DNA of 64,000 nt from Brassica napus (lineage: Eukaryota; Streptophyta; Magnoliopsida; Brassicales; Brassicaceae): contig NC_063446.1 of assembly GCF_020379485.1 (NCBI RefSeq), forward strand, positions 20,362,610 to 20,426,609. Reading direction: 5' to 3'. Of the stretch, positions 33,797 through 45,465 are shown one piece after another; positions within the stretch are counted from its first letter, which is position 1; each line of letters begins with the position of its first letter. The notes below the pieces were generated by a model. The model ran no database searches, was not told where the DNA came from, and worked only from the letters and a program-made list of their open reading frames with translations. A program made the position numbers and the translations under genes.

Positions 33797-35506
33797 ATTT
33801 ACTTGCAATAGCTATTATAATCAGGAGAAGTGAATCGAGCGTTTAGTGGTTTCTCCCATTAGAGTTTGTATCTCATGGAAGCATGTCCAATAAACTCAGT
33901 CAAGAAATAAAATAAAATGATACTTACGAGGTAGAGATAAAATGACTGAATGAAGTGAGAAAGAGAGAGGAAAAAAACCAGAAGTAAGACTGTTTATATG
34001 ACCGAAGCCTGAATGGATAAGAATTCATGTGTCGTTTGATCGTTACTCCCTCAATGAGACCACATGCTTTAGTCTTAAAAGAGGCCAGTGATGGTGAATT
34101 TAGCTATGGACTGAAAAAGATTAGGTTGCTAATTCTAGGCAGAGTACATGAAAGTACCTTTGAAGGTTGGTGATCTTTGATGTGGCTTGCAACTAGCAAT
34201 GCTAAGATGATGTTCTAAAGGATATGTGAGTTCCCAATGTTTTGTTTGCGGACCTAAGTCTTGGAAGTTAATAAATGGTGTTTTTGCATGTTTCTAACAT
34301 TTGCTTTGAGTAGATTGTCGAGTCATAGTATGTGTTTTTAATATTTTATCAGTTTTTTTCAGGTTATAGGTCGAATTGGAACATAAGGAGTCGAATTGAG
34401 TGCAAAATAGTTGTTAAAGATACAGAACTATGTAGATTTGTCTGAAGTTTAGCAATGGATGGAAGGCTTGCCATGCTGAAATTAACTCAAATTTTGTCAC
34501 AGTATAGATTATTGAGTTATCTTTCCAATTTCACTGGTTTAAGGTCGTTCCATTTGTGTTGTGCGTGTGTTACTGAAGAGTAGTCTATCTGCCGGTTGAA
34601 TAAAAAAAAAAACGGTTTCGTTGTTTTTGGTTTAGTTTAGCCTCAAATTCAAACAGGACAAAAATTAGACATATATCTGCCATTTTCAGCCATTTTTAGG
34701 TACACTTTCTTTATTCATCAGACTTGTTGGTTTTGGATATTTGGGGGAGACGAATCCGTACATTTGGAGACGATTTCTGAACCCAGTTTTGATTTCTAAT
34801 TCATTTTGAATTATTCAGCATCTATTTGGGTTTCTATTGCCATATATCAGTAGTTCATTAGTTAAGTTTTAAGGATTCCACGGAATTCATGGATTGTTGA
34901 TTTTGATTTGCTAGAATAGGGAATAATCTATAATTTTCTTCATGTAGGTTGTTCTTAATGTTTGAAATGGATTATTCACCTATTTCCTGATTCATAGGCA
35001 GTGTAATGCATCAAAAGTGTTTGATTGAATACCTAAACAAACTCAGATAAGCGAAATATTCTTAGGCAATGAAAATTGATGTTAGGGAGTTTCATGGACC
35101 TATTAAACTTGATCTTATTGCATATCTGAAATCTGGAATTCAACGGAAGTTAGTCTCTAGGATTCTAATACATAGGGCTTAGTACTGTAGAAGTAGGCCA
35201 ATCTAATTAAGTGATTTGAGTTCTAGAACGGCTCTTAATACATTTCATGTTGAATAATCATATTTGTCAATCTGTGTTCAGAGATTTCCCAAGAGCCAGC
35301 GCTATTAATCCATTTGTTTAACATCGATTTACATTGTTTTGTTTACTTTCTTACTTCTGGAAACTACATAACAAACCCATTTTTTCTTATTTTAACTCTA
35401 CTATCGGAGATTAGTTGTGTAACTTGGGTCCTTGTATATTCAATCCCTAAGTACTGCCGTGCACACTTGCACTTACGGTTTGCATTTAATGGTTAAAACC
35501 TGATCA
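33797..35506 (+). mobile_element. Athila/Tat-type LTR-like relic
   Basis: No frame is present, but several stretches resemble the long LTRs of Athila/Tat elements: a TCGAATTGAGTGCAAA region (34390), 'GAGTTATCTTTCCAATTTCA' (34513), and a 3' part reading TTGGGTCCTTGTATATTCAA, then CTAAGTACT, ending near CCTGATCA at about 35506. TGATTTAC at about 33796 could be the left end, making a solo-LTR-like block of about 1.7 kb. No target duplication was identified. This is family resemblance only. Confidence 0.35.
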
Positions 35507-36549
35507 AATCAGTTATTTATAATATATGATGTTCACCTGAGATCAAGAGGGATTATTTCTGATATATAATGTTCCCCTTATGAGGACTAAAAGAAGATAA
35601 AGCATAGTGCTACTTGACTGTCCACATGTGCTACAAACATATGCTCTCTCACAAGTTTCATTTTACCGTAGTGTGTTTTCTATGAAACTGGTATTCCGAA
35701 ATTTGAACTATTTATTTTATGTTTCCTTGAGGAAAATTATATTAGCAATGTTTGTGGATATTATGGCATACGTGAAATTTTTGTACGAATTTACATTTGG
35801 CTGATAACTTCTGTTTGTAACATATTAAACCCCATTTTCCTACATAAACTAATAGAGAACGCCAGTCTCATATTTTGTTCTTTAGTACAAGTATAAGCGT
35901 ACAACTGAAAATTATTGATTAAAAATACTAAGCTAAGCCTTGAGGATTGGTAAGATACTGACATTTATCGCGAATATATTGGTGAAAAGCTACGAAGGTA
36001 CCTCAGATTTTATTGTCTTTTCTGATTATTCCAAATTATTCACACGTCTTGTCGTCCATTTCGCTTTGTACATGTGTGAATGATGCAATCTTTTTCTTGG
36101 TTTAGTTTAAGTCATTATCAATATATAAAGTTAGTTTTTTTCATTTCTTCTAAACAAGTAGCTGAGGATTTTTGCGAAACGTGTCATTCATCCATTTTTT
36201 TTACATTTTACGTCCTTCTTCTTTTAGATTATTACAATTTGGCCCAATACTTTCTAATCGTGCACTATCTAATCATTTTCACACTAAATATTATCGTATG
36301 AAGTTTGATAATCTATTTTATTTTTCACTAAAATTCAAGATGAATAAAGAAATAAATAAAATAATAGAAATATATTTTATATATTTAATTTATTCACAAC
36401 TAAATATAACATAAATTTTGTTATTTTATTATTTTTTACTATTTTCTATTATTTAATTTACAAATTATATACTTATTTAACTATTAAAAATATAAAATGA
36501 CCAAACTAATAAGAATAAATTACAGTACAATACATAATCTAAACATAAA
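35507..36549. other. AT-rich DNA with a dispersed repeat
   Basis: 35523-35773 is copy 1 of a repeat also found at 41187-41466. Nothing else is recognised. Confidence 0.4.
35523..35773 (+). repeat. Dispersed repeat, copy 1
   Basis: Shares GATATATAATGTTC(A/C)CC, CTTATGAGGACT, GATAAAGCAT, TGCTACAAAC, TATGCTCTCT, GTGTGTTTTCTATG and more, in order, with 41187-41466. This copy has the empty site for micro-insertion 11. Confidence 0.75.
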
Positions 36550-37720
36550 ACTTCCACGGTCACAGAAAAAAAAAAATACCATAGTAACACTAACTCAATA
36601 AAGGTTTAGAGCTGAAAAAAGATCAACAAAGAAGACTAACATATCTCATCTTACCATAGAATGTCTTGGCTATAACAAGCAGATGTCAGAAAAAGGTAAA
36701 AAGATAAAATATGAAACAAAACAATCTCCAGAACACAAAGGATTGCGATCAAGCACCAGCGCAAAAAAAAAACCAAAAAAGCGGGTTAGAAAAAGAATAA
36801 TCATCAGGAGAACAAAATCACCACGAAATAAAAGGACGCATGTCTAAAGCACCGGAAGCACAACCACCAGCTAAGAGATAAGAAGCACCTCACAAACTAA
36901 ACAAGCATATACAAGGCGCTCATGCCAGCGATAAACCACAAAACTCTAAATGGAAGAAACCAAAACTCCAAAAGACCAACTCCGCACACCAACATCAAGG
37001 GATGCATGAGAAGAAGATTAACAACCTGAGTGGAGGAGAATTGAAGCCAACCACCGAGAAACCAAATCTTAAGCTTGAGACCATAAACAACCTTACAAGC
37101 GCACAAAACATACACAGAGAAAAATACTATCCAAACCTGGAGTTGCAAATATGGCGAAAGAGAGAGCTACCAGAGACGTGATCAGCGACGAAAGGTGCAA
37201 TGAGATGAGAGAACAAAGAGATAAAAAGAGACAAAATGAAATCAACAAACTGTAGAGCCATCCTCGAGTTATGAAAAGAGCATAAAAGTTAGATCACCAA
37301 AAACAAGATCTTGAAAACCAAGACAAGCAGAGACTATTGACGGCAAACCAGCGACGAGGAAAACAACATCAATGAAAACTAAACTTTGACCCAACCCAAC
37401 GAGATGTAGTTTCTAACCTTAGCTAAAATCTAAGGAAAAAGAGGACCAATTTTTACCGAAATAACATGCAACACCGTAAGAAACAACCGCACAACATGGA
37501 ACTAATATGCTTGATATATAACAAATACCATATAATCTCACAAAAAAAATGTGAGAAAAAACAAGAGCACGAAGGTGAGTCTTTTCCCAGTGTTGGTGAC
37601 AAGAACTGCACACCGGAGAGGTAAACGAAATATATAGATGGTGATGGCTCATGGTCAAAATATGGGGGAGAGTGCAAAAAACATCTAAAAGGAATAATGT
37701 TCAAAAATGTAAAAAATCAA
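36550..37720 (-). other. Unrecognised less AT-rich insert
   Basis: Composition shifts clearly from the surrounding AT-rich DNA. The minus strand is T/G/C-rich and transcript-like, with short frames (37148-36897, 37658-37419) that show no domain. A Helitron-type 3' end lies 300 bp further on at 38021, so this could be host sequence captured by a Helitron, or a decayed retroelement. Confidence 0.25.
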
Positions 37721-38021
37721 AATACAATTTTGACGCCGTTAATCTTAGAATCAACAAATGCCTAAAGAAAAAGTTATTGATATTCAATATGTTTTACATC
37801 AGAAACTCACTTCACCACTAGCAAGTAGTATTATACATACAACAACACATTATTAAAAAAAAACACATAATATATTAACTTATCACGTACTACTACATAA
37901 CATAATAAAACATCAAATAATGCTCTTCACAAATATATATTGACCACATAATCACATCATCCAAAAATCATATTTAAGAGTAATAAAACAATATTCCGAG
38001 CGAAGCGCGGACACCCCCTAG
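37721..38021 (+). mobile_element. Helitron 3' end
   Basis: CCGAGCGAAGCGCGGACACC followed by CCCTAG (38018-38021) has a CGAGCGAAGCGCG hairpin just before CTAG, as in Helitrons. The 5' end is not determined and the start coordinate is arbitrary. Confidence 0.45.
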
Positions 38022-39003
38022 TTTAGCATATACTTAATTAACTAGATAGTTTAAATGATTTTCGGTTTTCAATAATCGGTTAAGTGGAATTTGATTAATC
38101 TATGGCCAAAGAACTAACAAGCCTGTTAACTCGTTATTACATATGTTCACCAAAGTAAACTTTTTTTTATCAAATTTATACTATTATTTGAGAAGTGAAT
38201 TTGTTGATTTTTCATGTTCTCCATGATTTTAGGTAATTTTGCTTATTTGTCATATTTTTATCAGGTTTTAGCTAAATCATTGATTTATTATTAGTTTTTA
38301 GTTGAGTCACTAATTTATTAATTAAAAAAATACGCTTATTGAATCTTATATATAATTTCAAAATGATTTTTTTTAATAATATTAAATTTATATGTTATAT
38401 TAAATATTTAGTTAATTTTTCATATTATTCATATTTTATTAGGTTTCAGACTTTTAACTAGGTTATTGATTTATTATTTGTTTCTAACTTACACAATAAT
38501 TTATTAATTTAAACAATACCATTAATGATTTTATATATAATTAAAAACTAATTTTATTTTAATAATATTAAATTTCTATCTTATAGTAAATTTTAAATAA
38601 TTGATTATAAAATCTATAATAAAATTATCAAAAACATATATAAAGAATAATATAATTTTAATATTATATTTTGTTGCTATCTGGAAAAAATATTTTTCAT
38701 TATAAAAGTTAATAAAAATAAGATACCAAACAATATATAATTAAATATTAGTCCAGCAAAAAACATTTATATAAAGATAGTTTCTAAACTATTTCTAAGA
38801 TATGAGTATTTTAAAAAAAAATTAACATAATAATAAGTATATATTTTGACAAAAATTATTTGAGATATATAAATACTTTGATGTTTGATTTAACTATTTG
38901 AAAACATAAATAATAACTTATTATGTTGGTTTTAGATTAGTAAGATATTAAGTAATAAAAAAATTATGCCCGTATGTGCAGGCAAAACACTAGTTATAAT
39001 TAA
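38022..39003 (+). mobile_element. Helitron-like 3' end and AT-rich DNA
   Basis: GCCCGTATGTGCAGGC followed by AAAACACTAG (ends 38993) has a short hairpin and a CTAG-T terminus. The preceding 900 bp are AT-rich and non-coding. The 5' end is not identified. Confidence 0.35.
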
Positions 39004-39240
39004 ATCTGTGGTCAAAGTATAAAAAATCTATCGAATCGATATTAATCTGTCAAAATAAAGTAAATATGTAGTCAAAAGATTATAAATCTATCAAATCCAT
39101 ATTAAATCTGTCAAAATAAGTAAGGTTGTGGTCAAATGATAATAAATCAGTTGAAATACAGATAAATCTGTCAAAAATACGTGGTCAAAAGATAATAAAT
39201 CAATCAAATCCATATTAAATCTAACATAATTCTCATTAGA
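39004..39240. repeat. 60-bp minisatellite, four units
   Basis: GT(G/A)GTCAAA starts units at 39008, 39068, 39128 and 39181, i.e. spacings of 60, 60 and 53. Each unit then has ATAAATC, AAATCCATATTAAATCTG and TCAAAATA. Confidence 0.85.
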
Positions 39241-39357
39241 AAAAGAAAGAAAATCTGCATGTTTTAAAATATATCATATATTGATTACCGAAGACAAAAA
39301 ATATTTAAAATTTAATATAAATCATGTAACTAAACTGACGAGTCAATGATGGTAACG

Positions 39358-39577
39358 ATATACACATAGTTTTTTTTTTTTTTTTTTTTTTTGTTTAACC
39401 TGGAGGGACTTCCATCCCCAGGGACCAACCCCTCGGCGCGAAGCGGACCATTTGGTATTATGGGGAATTAGATACCCCAATTGCCTGGCCAGCGGTTCGA
39501 ACCCGGGTGCGTATTGAGGCCGAAGCTCTCTCAACACCACCAGGCCAACCCCGCTGGTTATATATATATACACATAG
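39358..39577 (-). mobile_element. tRNA-derived SINE with 12-bp TSD
   Basis: ATATACACATAG is duplicated exactly at 39358-39369 and 39566-39577. The body lies on the minus strand. It has an A-box-like GGCCTGGTGGTG (39546-39535), a B-box-like GGTTCGAACC (39503-39494), a tRNA-unrelated part, and a 23-base poly(A) tail seen as T at 39370-39392. This is the structure of Pol III-type Brassicaceae SINEs. The intact tail and perfect TSD suggest recent insertion. Its 5' end is only about 65 bp from the PMEI-like ATG. Confidence 0.9.
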
Positions 39578-39639
39578 TTCAGGGTCTAAAATAACAAATC
39601 GCTAAGAAACTTAAGAGAGAGAAAAGCAAAGAGATATAA

Positions 39640-40188
39640 ATGGGGGAGTATTTCAGAAACAAAATTTGGGTTGCTCTTTTTGTTGTGATTTTTCTTATCT
39701 CTTCATCAACGAGATTAAGTTTGGCTGTTACAAAAACTGAGATCAATACCATATGTACGGGTACACCGAATCCCTCATCTTGTTTTGAGCTCTTCAAATC
39801 GGATCCTCATATTACAAAACTAAATCTGTCTGGTTTGGTCAAGGTTTTGATTAAATATGCGCATGATGAATCCTTAGACACAGAGAAAATAATACAATTG
39901 CATGCGGAAAGCATCAAAGATCCTTTTATTAAGAAACAATATAGCTTATGCTCCAACAATTTTGAATATACACTTGTGCCATTTGATTCAGCTCTCAAGT
40001 ATTTAGCAGCCAAGGATTTTCATAGCTTAAATGTCAATATCGCAGCAGCGATGACTTTCGCAGAAAATTGTAAAGACGTTTTTGAAGAATTTCATATCAA
40101 ACTGGATCCCCAAATATTGATGAAGATTAATGATTTTCAAGATTTATGCAGTATTCCATTGATGATTTCCACCATGTTGCCAAAATAA
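39640..40188 (+). CDS. PMEI / invertase-inhibitor-like protein
   Basis: A single-exon gene of 182 aa. Residues 1-29 form a hydrophobic signal peptide, so the product is probably secreted. The mature part has the family cysteine plan: 'TICTGTPNPSSC' (first pair), 'YSLCSNN' and 'ENCKDVFE' (second pair), plus one late Cys in 'DLCSI'. The 'F...DP', 'ALKYLAAKDFHSLNVNIAAAMT' and 'C..vF' blocks match the four-helix PMEI fold, which inhibits plant pectin methylesterases or acid invertases. Which enzyme is the target cannot be told from sequence. The ATG at 39640 follows a short leader after the SINE. The gene lies 7 kb from the broken pectinesterase, with no sign of co-regulation. Confidence 0.85.
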   Translation: MGEYFRNKIWVALFVVIFLISSSTRLSLAVTKTEINTICTGTPNPSSCFELFKSDPHITKLNLSGLVKVLIKYAHDESLDTEKIIQLHAESIKDPFIKKQYSLCSNNFEYTLVPFDSALKYLAAKDFHSLNVNIAAAMTFAENCKDVFEEFHIKLDPQILMKINDFQDLCSIPLMISTMLPK

Positions 40189-41186
40189 TAGCTAATATTG
40201 TACCCGACAATCCGTATTGGAACTAAGTTTAATAAAAATGTAGATCGCTATGAATTTTTCTATGCAACTATATTTACTTCTTTCACAATTGACCTAAATC
40301 TTGTGGTCAAAGACAAAACAAATCTCTCTTTTTTTAATTTTTCATTTGTCATATTCACCATAAAAAATATAATTTTTTCGGATCTTGACATCCTCCAAGT
40401 AAAAGATATAATTATTCATGAAAATATCATTATTTTTTCTGAAAATAAATTTTTAATCAAACATCTTCATCACTTATTTTCCACGGTTCTAATGTCATCA
40501 ATACATCAATCACCATGAACAACCAAAAACAAATCATTTATCTTGTATATCAATTCATTTTTAAACTCAATTCGACGAATTTCTGACTCCAAATCACGAC
40601 TCCAACTTCAACTTTCCAGCTTCACTTCTCATGGTGTTTCAAATGGCTCCATAATCTCTAGAATGCTCTGAAACATACATTGCCCTGCAAAGATCCTAAA
40701 ACAGACTCAAACACACATAAAATAGACTCTAAAAATAGCTTTATATCATGGTTAAAATCCCTAAAAACCAAAGTATAGCGAAATTCTGGGGTCATCTCAA
40801 TGGGTTCAGAAACCACACGTTTATCTAGATCATCATAGCGTACTTCCACCTATCCACTCAGAGGAAGGTCTTTTCGTAATGGATGACTCCCACCTGAGGG
40901 CGAAGTCATGACTCGACTGAAAGGAGAGGCCTATCGAAATTCGTGTTTTTCTTTCCCTCAAGAAAAACATAGAATGAACATGTGGAAGAGGTTTGAAAAC
41001 ATTGGAACTCACCTTTCTTTAGAACACCACCATCACCTCTACAATATTGCAAGCCACATAAAAAATATCAAGTTTATAATACATTTCCATATATTTGAAC
41101 TTCGGTTATCAACCAGACCATCTAGCCCACAGCTCACTAGATACCATTCGACATATCTCTTTACTAACCTCGTTTTTTTTGATATA

Positions 41187-41466
41187 TAATGTTCACCTGA
41201 GATTACGAGGGATTATTTTTGATATATAATGTTCACCTTATTTTGTGACAAAAAAAAATGTTCACCTTATGAGGACTGAAAAAAGATAAAGCATGTGCTA
41301 CTTAAGTGTCTTCCTGTGCTACAAACCTATGCTCTCTTACAGGTTCCATTCAACGCTAGTGTGTTTTCTATGTAACTGGTAGTATTCCAAAATTTGGACT
41401 ACTTATTTTATTAGTTTCCTTGAGAAATTTTATATTAGCAATTTTTATAGTATTATGGCATATGTG
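41187..41466 (+). repeat. Dispersed repeat, copy 2
   Basis: Homologous to 35523-35773. It carries micro-insertion 11, absent from the other copy. Confidence 0.75.
41228..41269. repeat. Micro-insertion 11
   Basis: The perfect 13-mer AATGTTCACCTTA (41228-41240, 41257-41269) flanks TTTTGTGACAAAAAAA. The paralogous site near 35567-35585 has a single copy of the target (one base different) and no insert. Confidence 0.75.
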
Positions 41467-43599
41467 GAAGATTAGGAATGATACTTTTTTAGTAATATTG
41501 ATTGGGATCCTAAACATATTATTAACATTTCAAATATAAAATCACTATTTTAGAAAACCTGATTTATCTAAAATTAATAGTTTACCACACGACCAGCTGT
41601 CAGTGAAAGTTACAAGGGCCTCCAATCGGGTTCAAACTGTAGACAGAATTTCAGAACAAAGATGATTAGACAGTCATGAGGGTGTGGATGTTTGGATGGG
41701 GTCATGACAAGAAGTAGTCTCTCACCATTGAATGCTAAGCTAGGCCTGATTTTGGCTATGAAGTGTATAACTGCATTTTCAAAAACGAAAGTATATTTTG
41801 TAAGAGCATCTCCCTTATAAAGTTTTTTTGTTTTTCGACTTCAAAACTTCAAATTTAGAGTTTTAAAAAGTGAAACTTCGTATTTGAAGTTTCATTATTC
41901 AAAACTCTAAATTTGAAGTTTCATCTTTTTATTTGCATTTTGGTCTTTATAATTAATTATACATCACATTTATGATTCTTAAGTATTTTTTCATTTATAG
42001 TTTAAATCTTTAAAACTTTTGTATATTTTAAATATTTTAAATTTATTTTTATAAATTTAAATTTTACACATAAAAGTTTTAAAAAAATTAAAATAAGATT
42101 TATAATATTTTAAAAGTAGAATTAGACAACAAGAATATTACAAAAGAAACTTAATAAATTTTTTTTAAGAAGATACATGAAAACATAACTCTGCCACAAA
42201 TTTAAATATTACAACAACACTAATAGTCTAGTAAATTTTCTCTGGAACTTCTAAAATGTTGTTCAAACAAATTTTGTGTAACCGAAAATGGAGCATTAAG
42301 AAAATAATGTTATGTAATAATATGATATTTTGCTTCTAGTTTAATATTTAATTATGTATATCTATTTATAATTTTATATTTTATTGTAAGATTTTATTAA
42401 TTAATATTATTATAATATTTTTATATATGTGCTAGTTATCTATAAAAGTCGTATGAATTTCTATTAATTATGACAAATATAAGGAGCATAATGTAAATTA
42501 CAAATAATTTTGAAATTAAATTTGAAGTTTTGCTTTTGGAGAATAACATCTTAAAACTTCAAATATAGAGTTTGCAACCACTGGACTGGCATGCTTTCTC
42601 AATTCAAAAATATAAATCTTTCTCAATACCATTGCTATTTTAGTGATCCCACACAAAAACAACACAAGCAGATAACCTAACACATAGTACTTAACCAATA
42701 TATTCAACATGTAGACATTGTATGGTGATTTAAATGGTTCTTGGTTACTTATTCATATTGTCAAAGGCATCAACTTTCATGCCTTCAAAAGCTAATTTTT
42801 TAATACTCTGCGATCATAATACATCTCTAGCCATTCTACCTATGTCATGCGATTCTACACCATGACAAGAGCCATTTCTTGATCAATAGCCACTAACCAT
42901 ATCAAATTACAAAATTACAAAAACAAACTATAAATTACTAAGTTTCAGAGAGCAATAGAACGTACCAAAAATACACAAGCAAAATAAATTATCAAAACTT
43001 ACCTTAGAAGCATATTTTCGAGAGTGTATTCCCAAAACGAAAGTACAATCTCCTTTCAAACTGTTCCTTCACTTCCCCACAAACTGAACAAACCCAGAAA
43101 TAAACTCGACCTCAAATTAAAACCTCAACTCTCCCAGAAGTTGAAATATTAGTCAAAATATTATTGTATCCAGATATGAAAATCGAACACTCTACCCACA
43201 AATAAAAATAGAACTTGGACTTGAACTCTAGAAACATTTTATTCGCTTTTAGTACTCTTATTCCCCATATTATATCGTTGTGATGTCGAATTTCCAAACT
43301 CGAACCCTAGTTTTCTAAGTTTTTGCCGATATGTCGATATAACAACATAAATCAAACTAAATGTCAGTTATCTCAAATGTGAAAGATGTTGAATAAAAAG
43401 GCTGACGTTCTATTTCCCCGAAGAACTATCATATATTTACCAAATCCACATATAAGTAAGCCCACTTCTATATCCACATGTAACTGAATTTGGAATCCAA
43501 TTTTTACCCAATATGGAAGTTCAAATTCTACTTCTCCATCTATTCAATGTTCAAAACCGAAACACACACATACGTGGTTTACAATCCTTTCACTGTTTA

Positions 43600-44283
43600 C
43601 CATGCACGTGTGATCGGAAGTTCCATGTATTTGATCAATTGTACCAGACCAGATCTAGCATGCAGTAAACGTACTTAGTCAATATACAAGTAATCCATAT
43701 CATACACAGTGGAAAGCTATAACGAGAGTACTCAATTACTTGCGCTACACCAAAGATTTTTCACTTCATTATGGTAAAGAACCAGCCGTTTTAGAAAGAT
43801 ACGATGACGCTAATTGGATATCAGATTCTAGAAACTTAAAATTCACAAGTGGATATGTCTTAACACTAGGAGGATGAGCAATATCATGAAAATCTACCAA
43901 ACAAACAATGCTAGCCAGATCCACCATGGAATCTGAGTTCATAGCCTTAGACAAAACAATAGAAGAAGGTGAATGGCTTAGAAAGTTTTTGGAAGATATA
44001 TATATATATATGGGGGAAACATGTGCCAGCTATACGCATACATTGTGACTGTTAATCGGCTACTGCTCGGGGTCAGAATAATCCTTTTACAATGGTAAAT
44101 CTCGTCACATCAGAAGACGACATAAAACCATTAGACAACTTATCTCAAGTGGTGTAATCGCAATAGACTACATCAAATCGGCTGACAACCTAGCGGATCC
44201 ATTTACTAAAGGTTTCCCACTAGATGTTGTTGCTAAATCATCAAAAGGAATGTGGTTAAATCCTATAACGAATGCGGATGCTT
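43600..44283 (+). pseudogene. Ty1/copia polyprotein 3' relic (RT end and RNase H)
   Basis: Frames in order: '[17 protein letters not shown]' (end of RT), '[13 protein letters not shown]', the RNase H motifs '[20 protein letters not shown]', 'STMESEFIALDKTIEEGEWL', 'NGKSRHIRRRHKTIRQLI' and 'DYIKSADNLADPFTKG'. In-frame stops (for example in the 'LTLGG*AIS*KST' stretch) and a (TA)n expansion near 43997 break it. It lies in the same orientation as the LTR at 44905. Confidence 0.8.
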
Positions 44284-44904
44284 GATTGCAACCCTACCTA
44301 TCATGATTTGAGATCCCAAGACGTAGGTTCAGAGGGAAAACAAAATCAAACATAATCTAATCAAAGAACTTTGAGAAAAAGTAGTCTCTTCCCAGCTCCT
44401 AAGATGATAAAAGTGCTAACGAATGTGAGAAGGATAAGCATAGGCTTTTAATGATTCCATTGCTTCTAAAGCGAAGTATTACTCAATACTTTTCATGGTC
44501 AATCATCTAATGAGTGTGAAATGGAACCGTTTGTAGGAAAATGAATGCAAGACTATATTCTCTAAGTTCACTCATGAAAATCATGAAAAGTTCAGGGCCA
44601 CAATAAACACAATAGAGAACTAAGTTCTACGAGAAAATGAAGATGCGTTATGCATGTTGTCTCGGTCTACATAAAATACCAGTTTGTTAAAGACATCATG
44701 TTCACCTTCTCGTAAAGTAAACCCGACATATAATAACTATGAGTGGTTCAAGGCTTAAAAATGTCACCAACTCAAACACAGTGAATTTTTTGAAAAACTC
44801 TCGATAAGTCTGTTTGTCTGTCTAGTCAGGAATAGTTTAAGTATAGTAACTAGAATATATCGAGTCTGCATATGTTTAGAGTCATTTCTATTCATGTGGA
44901 AGAT
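44284..44904 (+). other. Copia 3' untranslated region
   Basis: Non-coding sequence between the pol relic and the LTR. TGTGGAAGAT just before 44905 is the polypurine-tract position, although it is weakly purine-rich. Confidence 0.5.
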
Positions 44905-45465
44905 TGTTGGACCAATTAAATGCCATTGAGCATTAATTAAAATGTGAAAAACAAGTGATATGGGTTTTTATAATAAACAGCCCAAATAATACAATTGTAA
45001 TGAGGAATGGGAAAGTCCCACATCGGTAACAAGAGGAGTGATTGAGCAGTATATATATGTTCCCTTGCTATAAATGTTCAAACGGCTTCAGGAGAGAAAG
45101 GAAGCTCCCTATGCGCGCGCCACCGTCCGGCTCGGCGTGGGCTTGGGTCTTGGGTCCAATAAGGTTCTTTTTGGAACAAATTAATTTGGTTTTTGGCCCA
45201 TTTTCGAGTCAAAAACAGAATGCAATTCGTTTCTAAACGATGTGTAGGTCGTCTCAGAACGACACACATTTTTCCGTTCGCCCAAGATATTTAAACGAGA
45301 AGAGAGCGTCTTACGGAATAAGTATAGCAATTCAACTTCCCTCGATCTCCGTGAGATTTTCGCCCACGTGCAGCAGTAGTTGTGGGAAATGAATATTTTC
45401 CTTCTCTTTAATTATCACCTCTCCTCTTATTTCATTACTGACTATTTTTGCATCGAAAACCAACA
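44905..45465 (+). mobile_element. Copia LTR, 561 bp
   Basis: It starts TGTTGGACC and ends CCAACA, perfect 6-bp inverted ends. Inside is GGGAAAGTCCCACATCGG (45009-45026), common in Brassicaceae copia LTRs, and a TATATATA at about 45050. It is preceded by the copia pol relic, which makes it the 3' LTR. No second copy is visible in the window. Confidence 0.7.

Larger units (their letters stand above)
40189..43599. other. Intergenic, repeat-rich
   Basis: 40500-41000 is less AT-rich, with short frames on both strands but no domain recognised. 41187-41466 is copy 2 of the dispersed repeat. 41805-42575 is bounded by GAGCATCTCC and contains repeated AACTTCAAATTTAGAG/CTCTAAATTTGAAGTTT words, i.e. an inverted-repeat-rich, MITE-like unit. 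42700-43480 shows nothing recognised. Confidence 0.4.

Noticed and set aside
34590..34620. Further micro-insertion around the A-run at about 34602
   Set aside because: Flanking identity is only CGGTT (5 bp), too short to separate from chance.
38161..38180. Further micro-insertion (T-run, ATC, A-run) at about 38160
   Set aside because: The insert-like pattern TTTTTTTTATCAAA is present, but the flanks do not form a direct duplication.
39004..39240. CRISPR-like array
   Set aside because: The units are contiguous 60-bp tandem repeats with no short repeat/unique spacer alternation, in a plant nuclear genome.
39480..39550. tRNA gene
   Set aside because: A and B boxes are present, but the sequence does not fold into a cloverleaf with an acceptor stem. 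The A tail and TSD show a SINE.
40198..40518. 106-residue open frame after the PMEI-like gene
   Set aside because: AT-rich composition, no domain, starts within the probable 3' UTR, and reads as a chance ORF rich in Phe/Ile.
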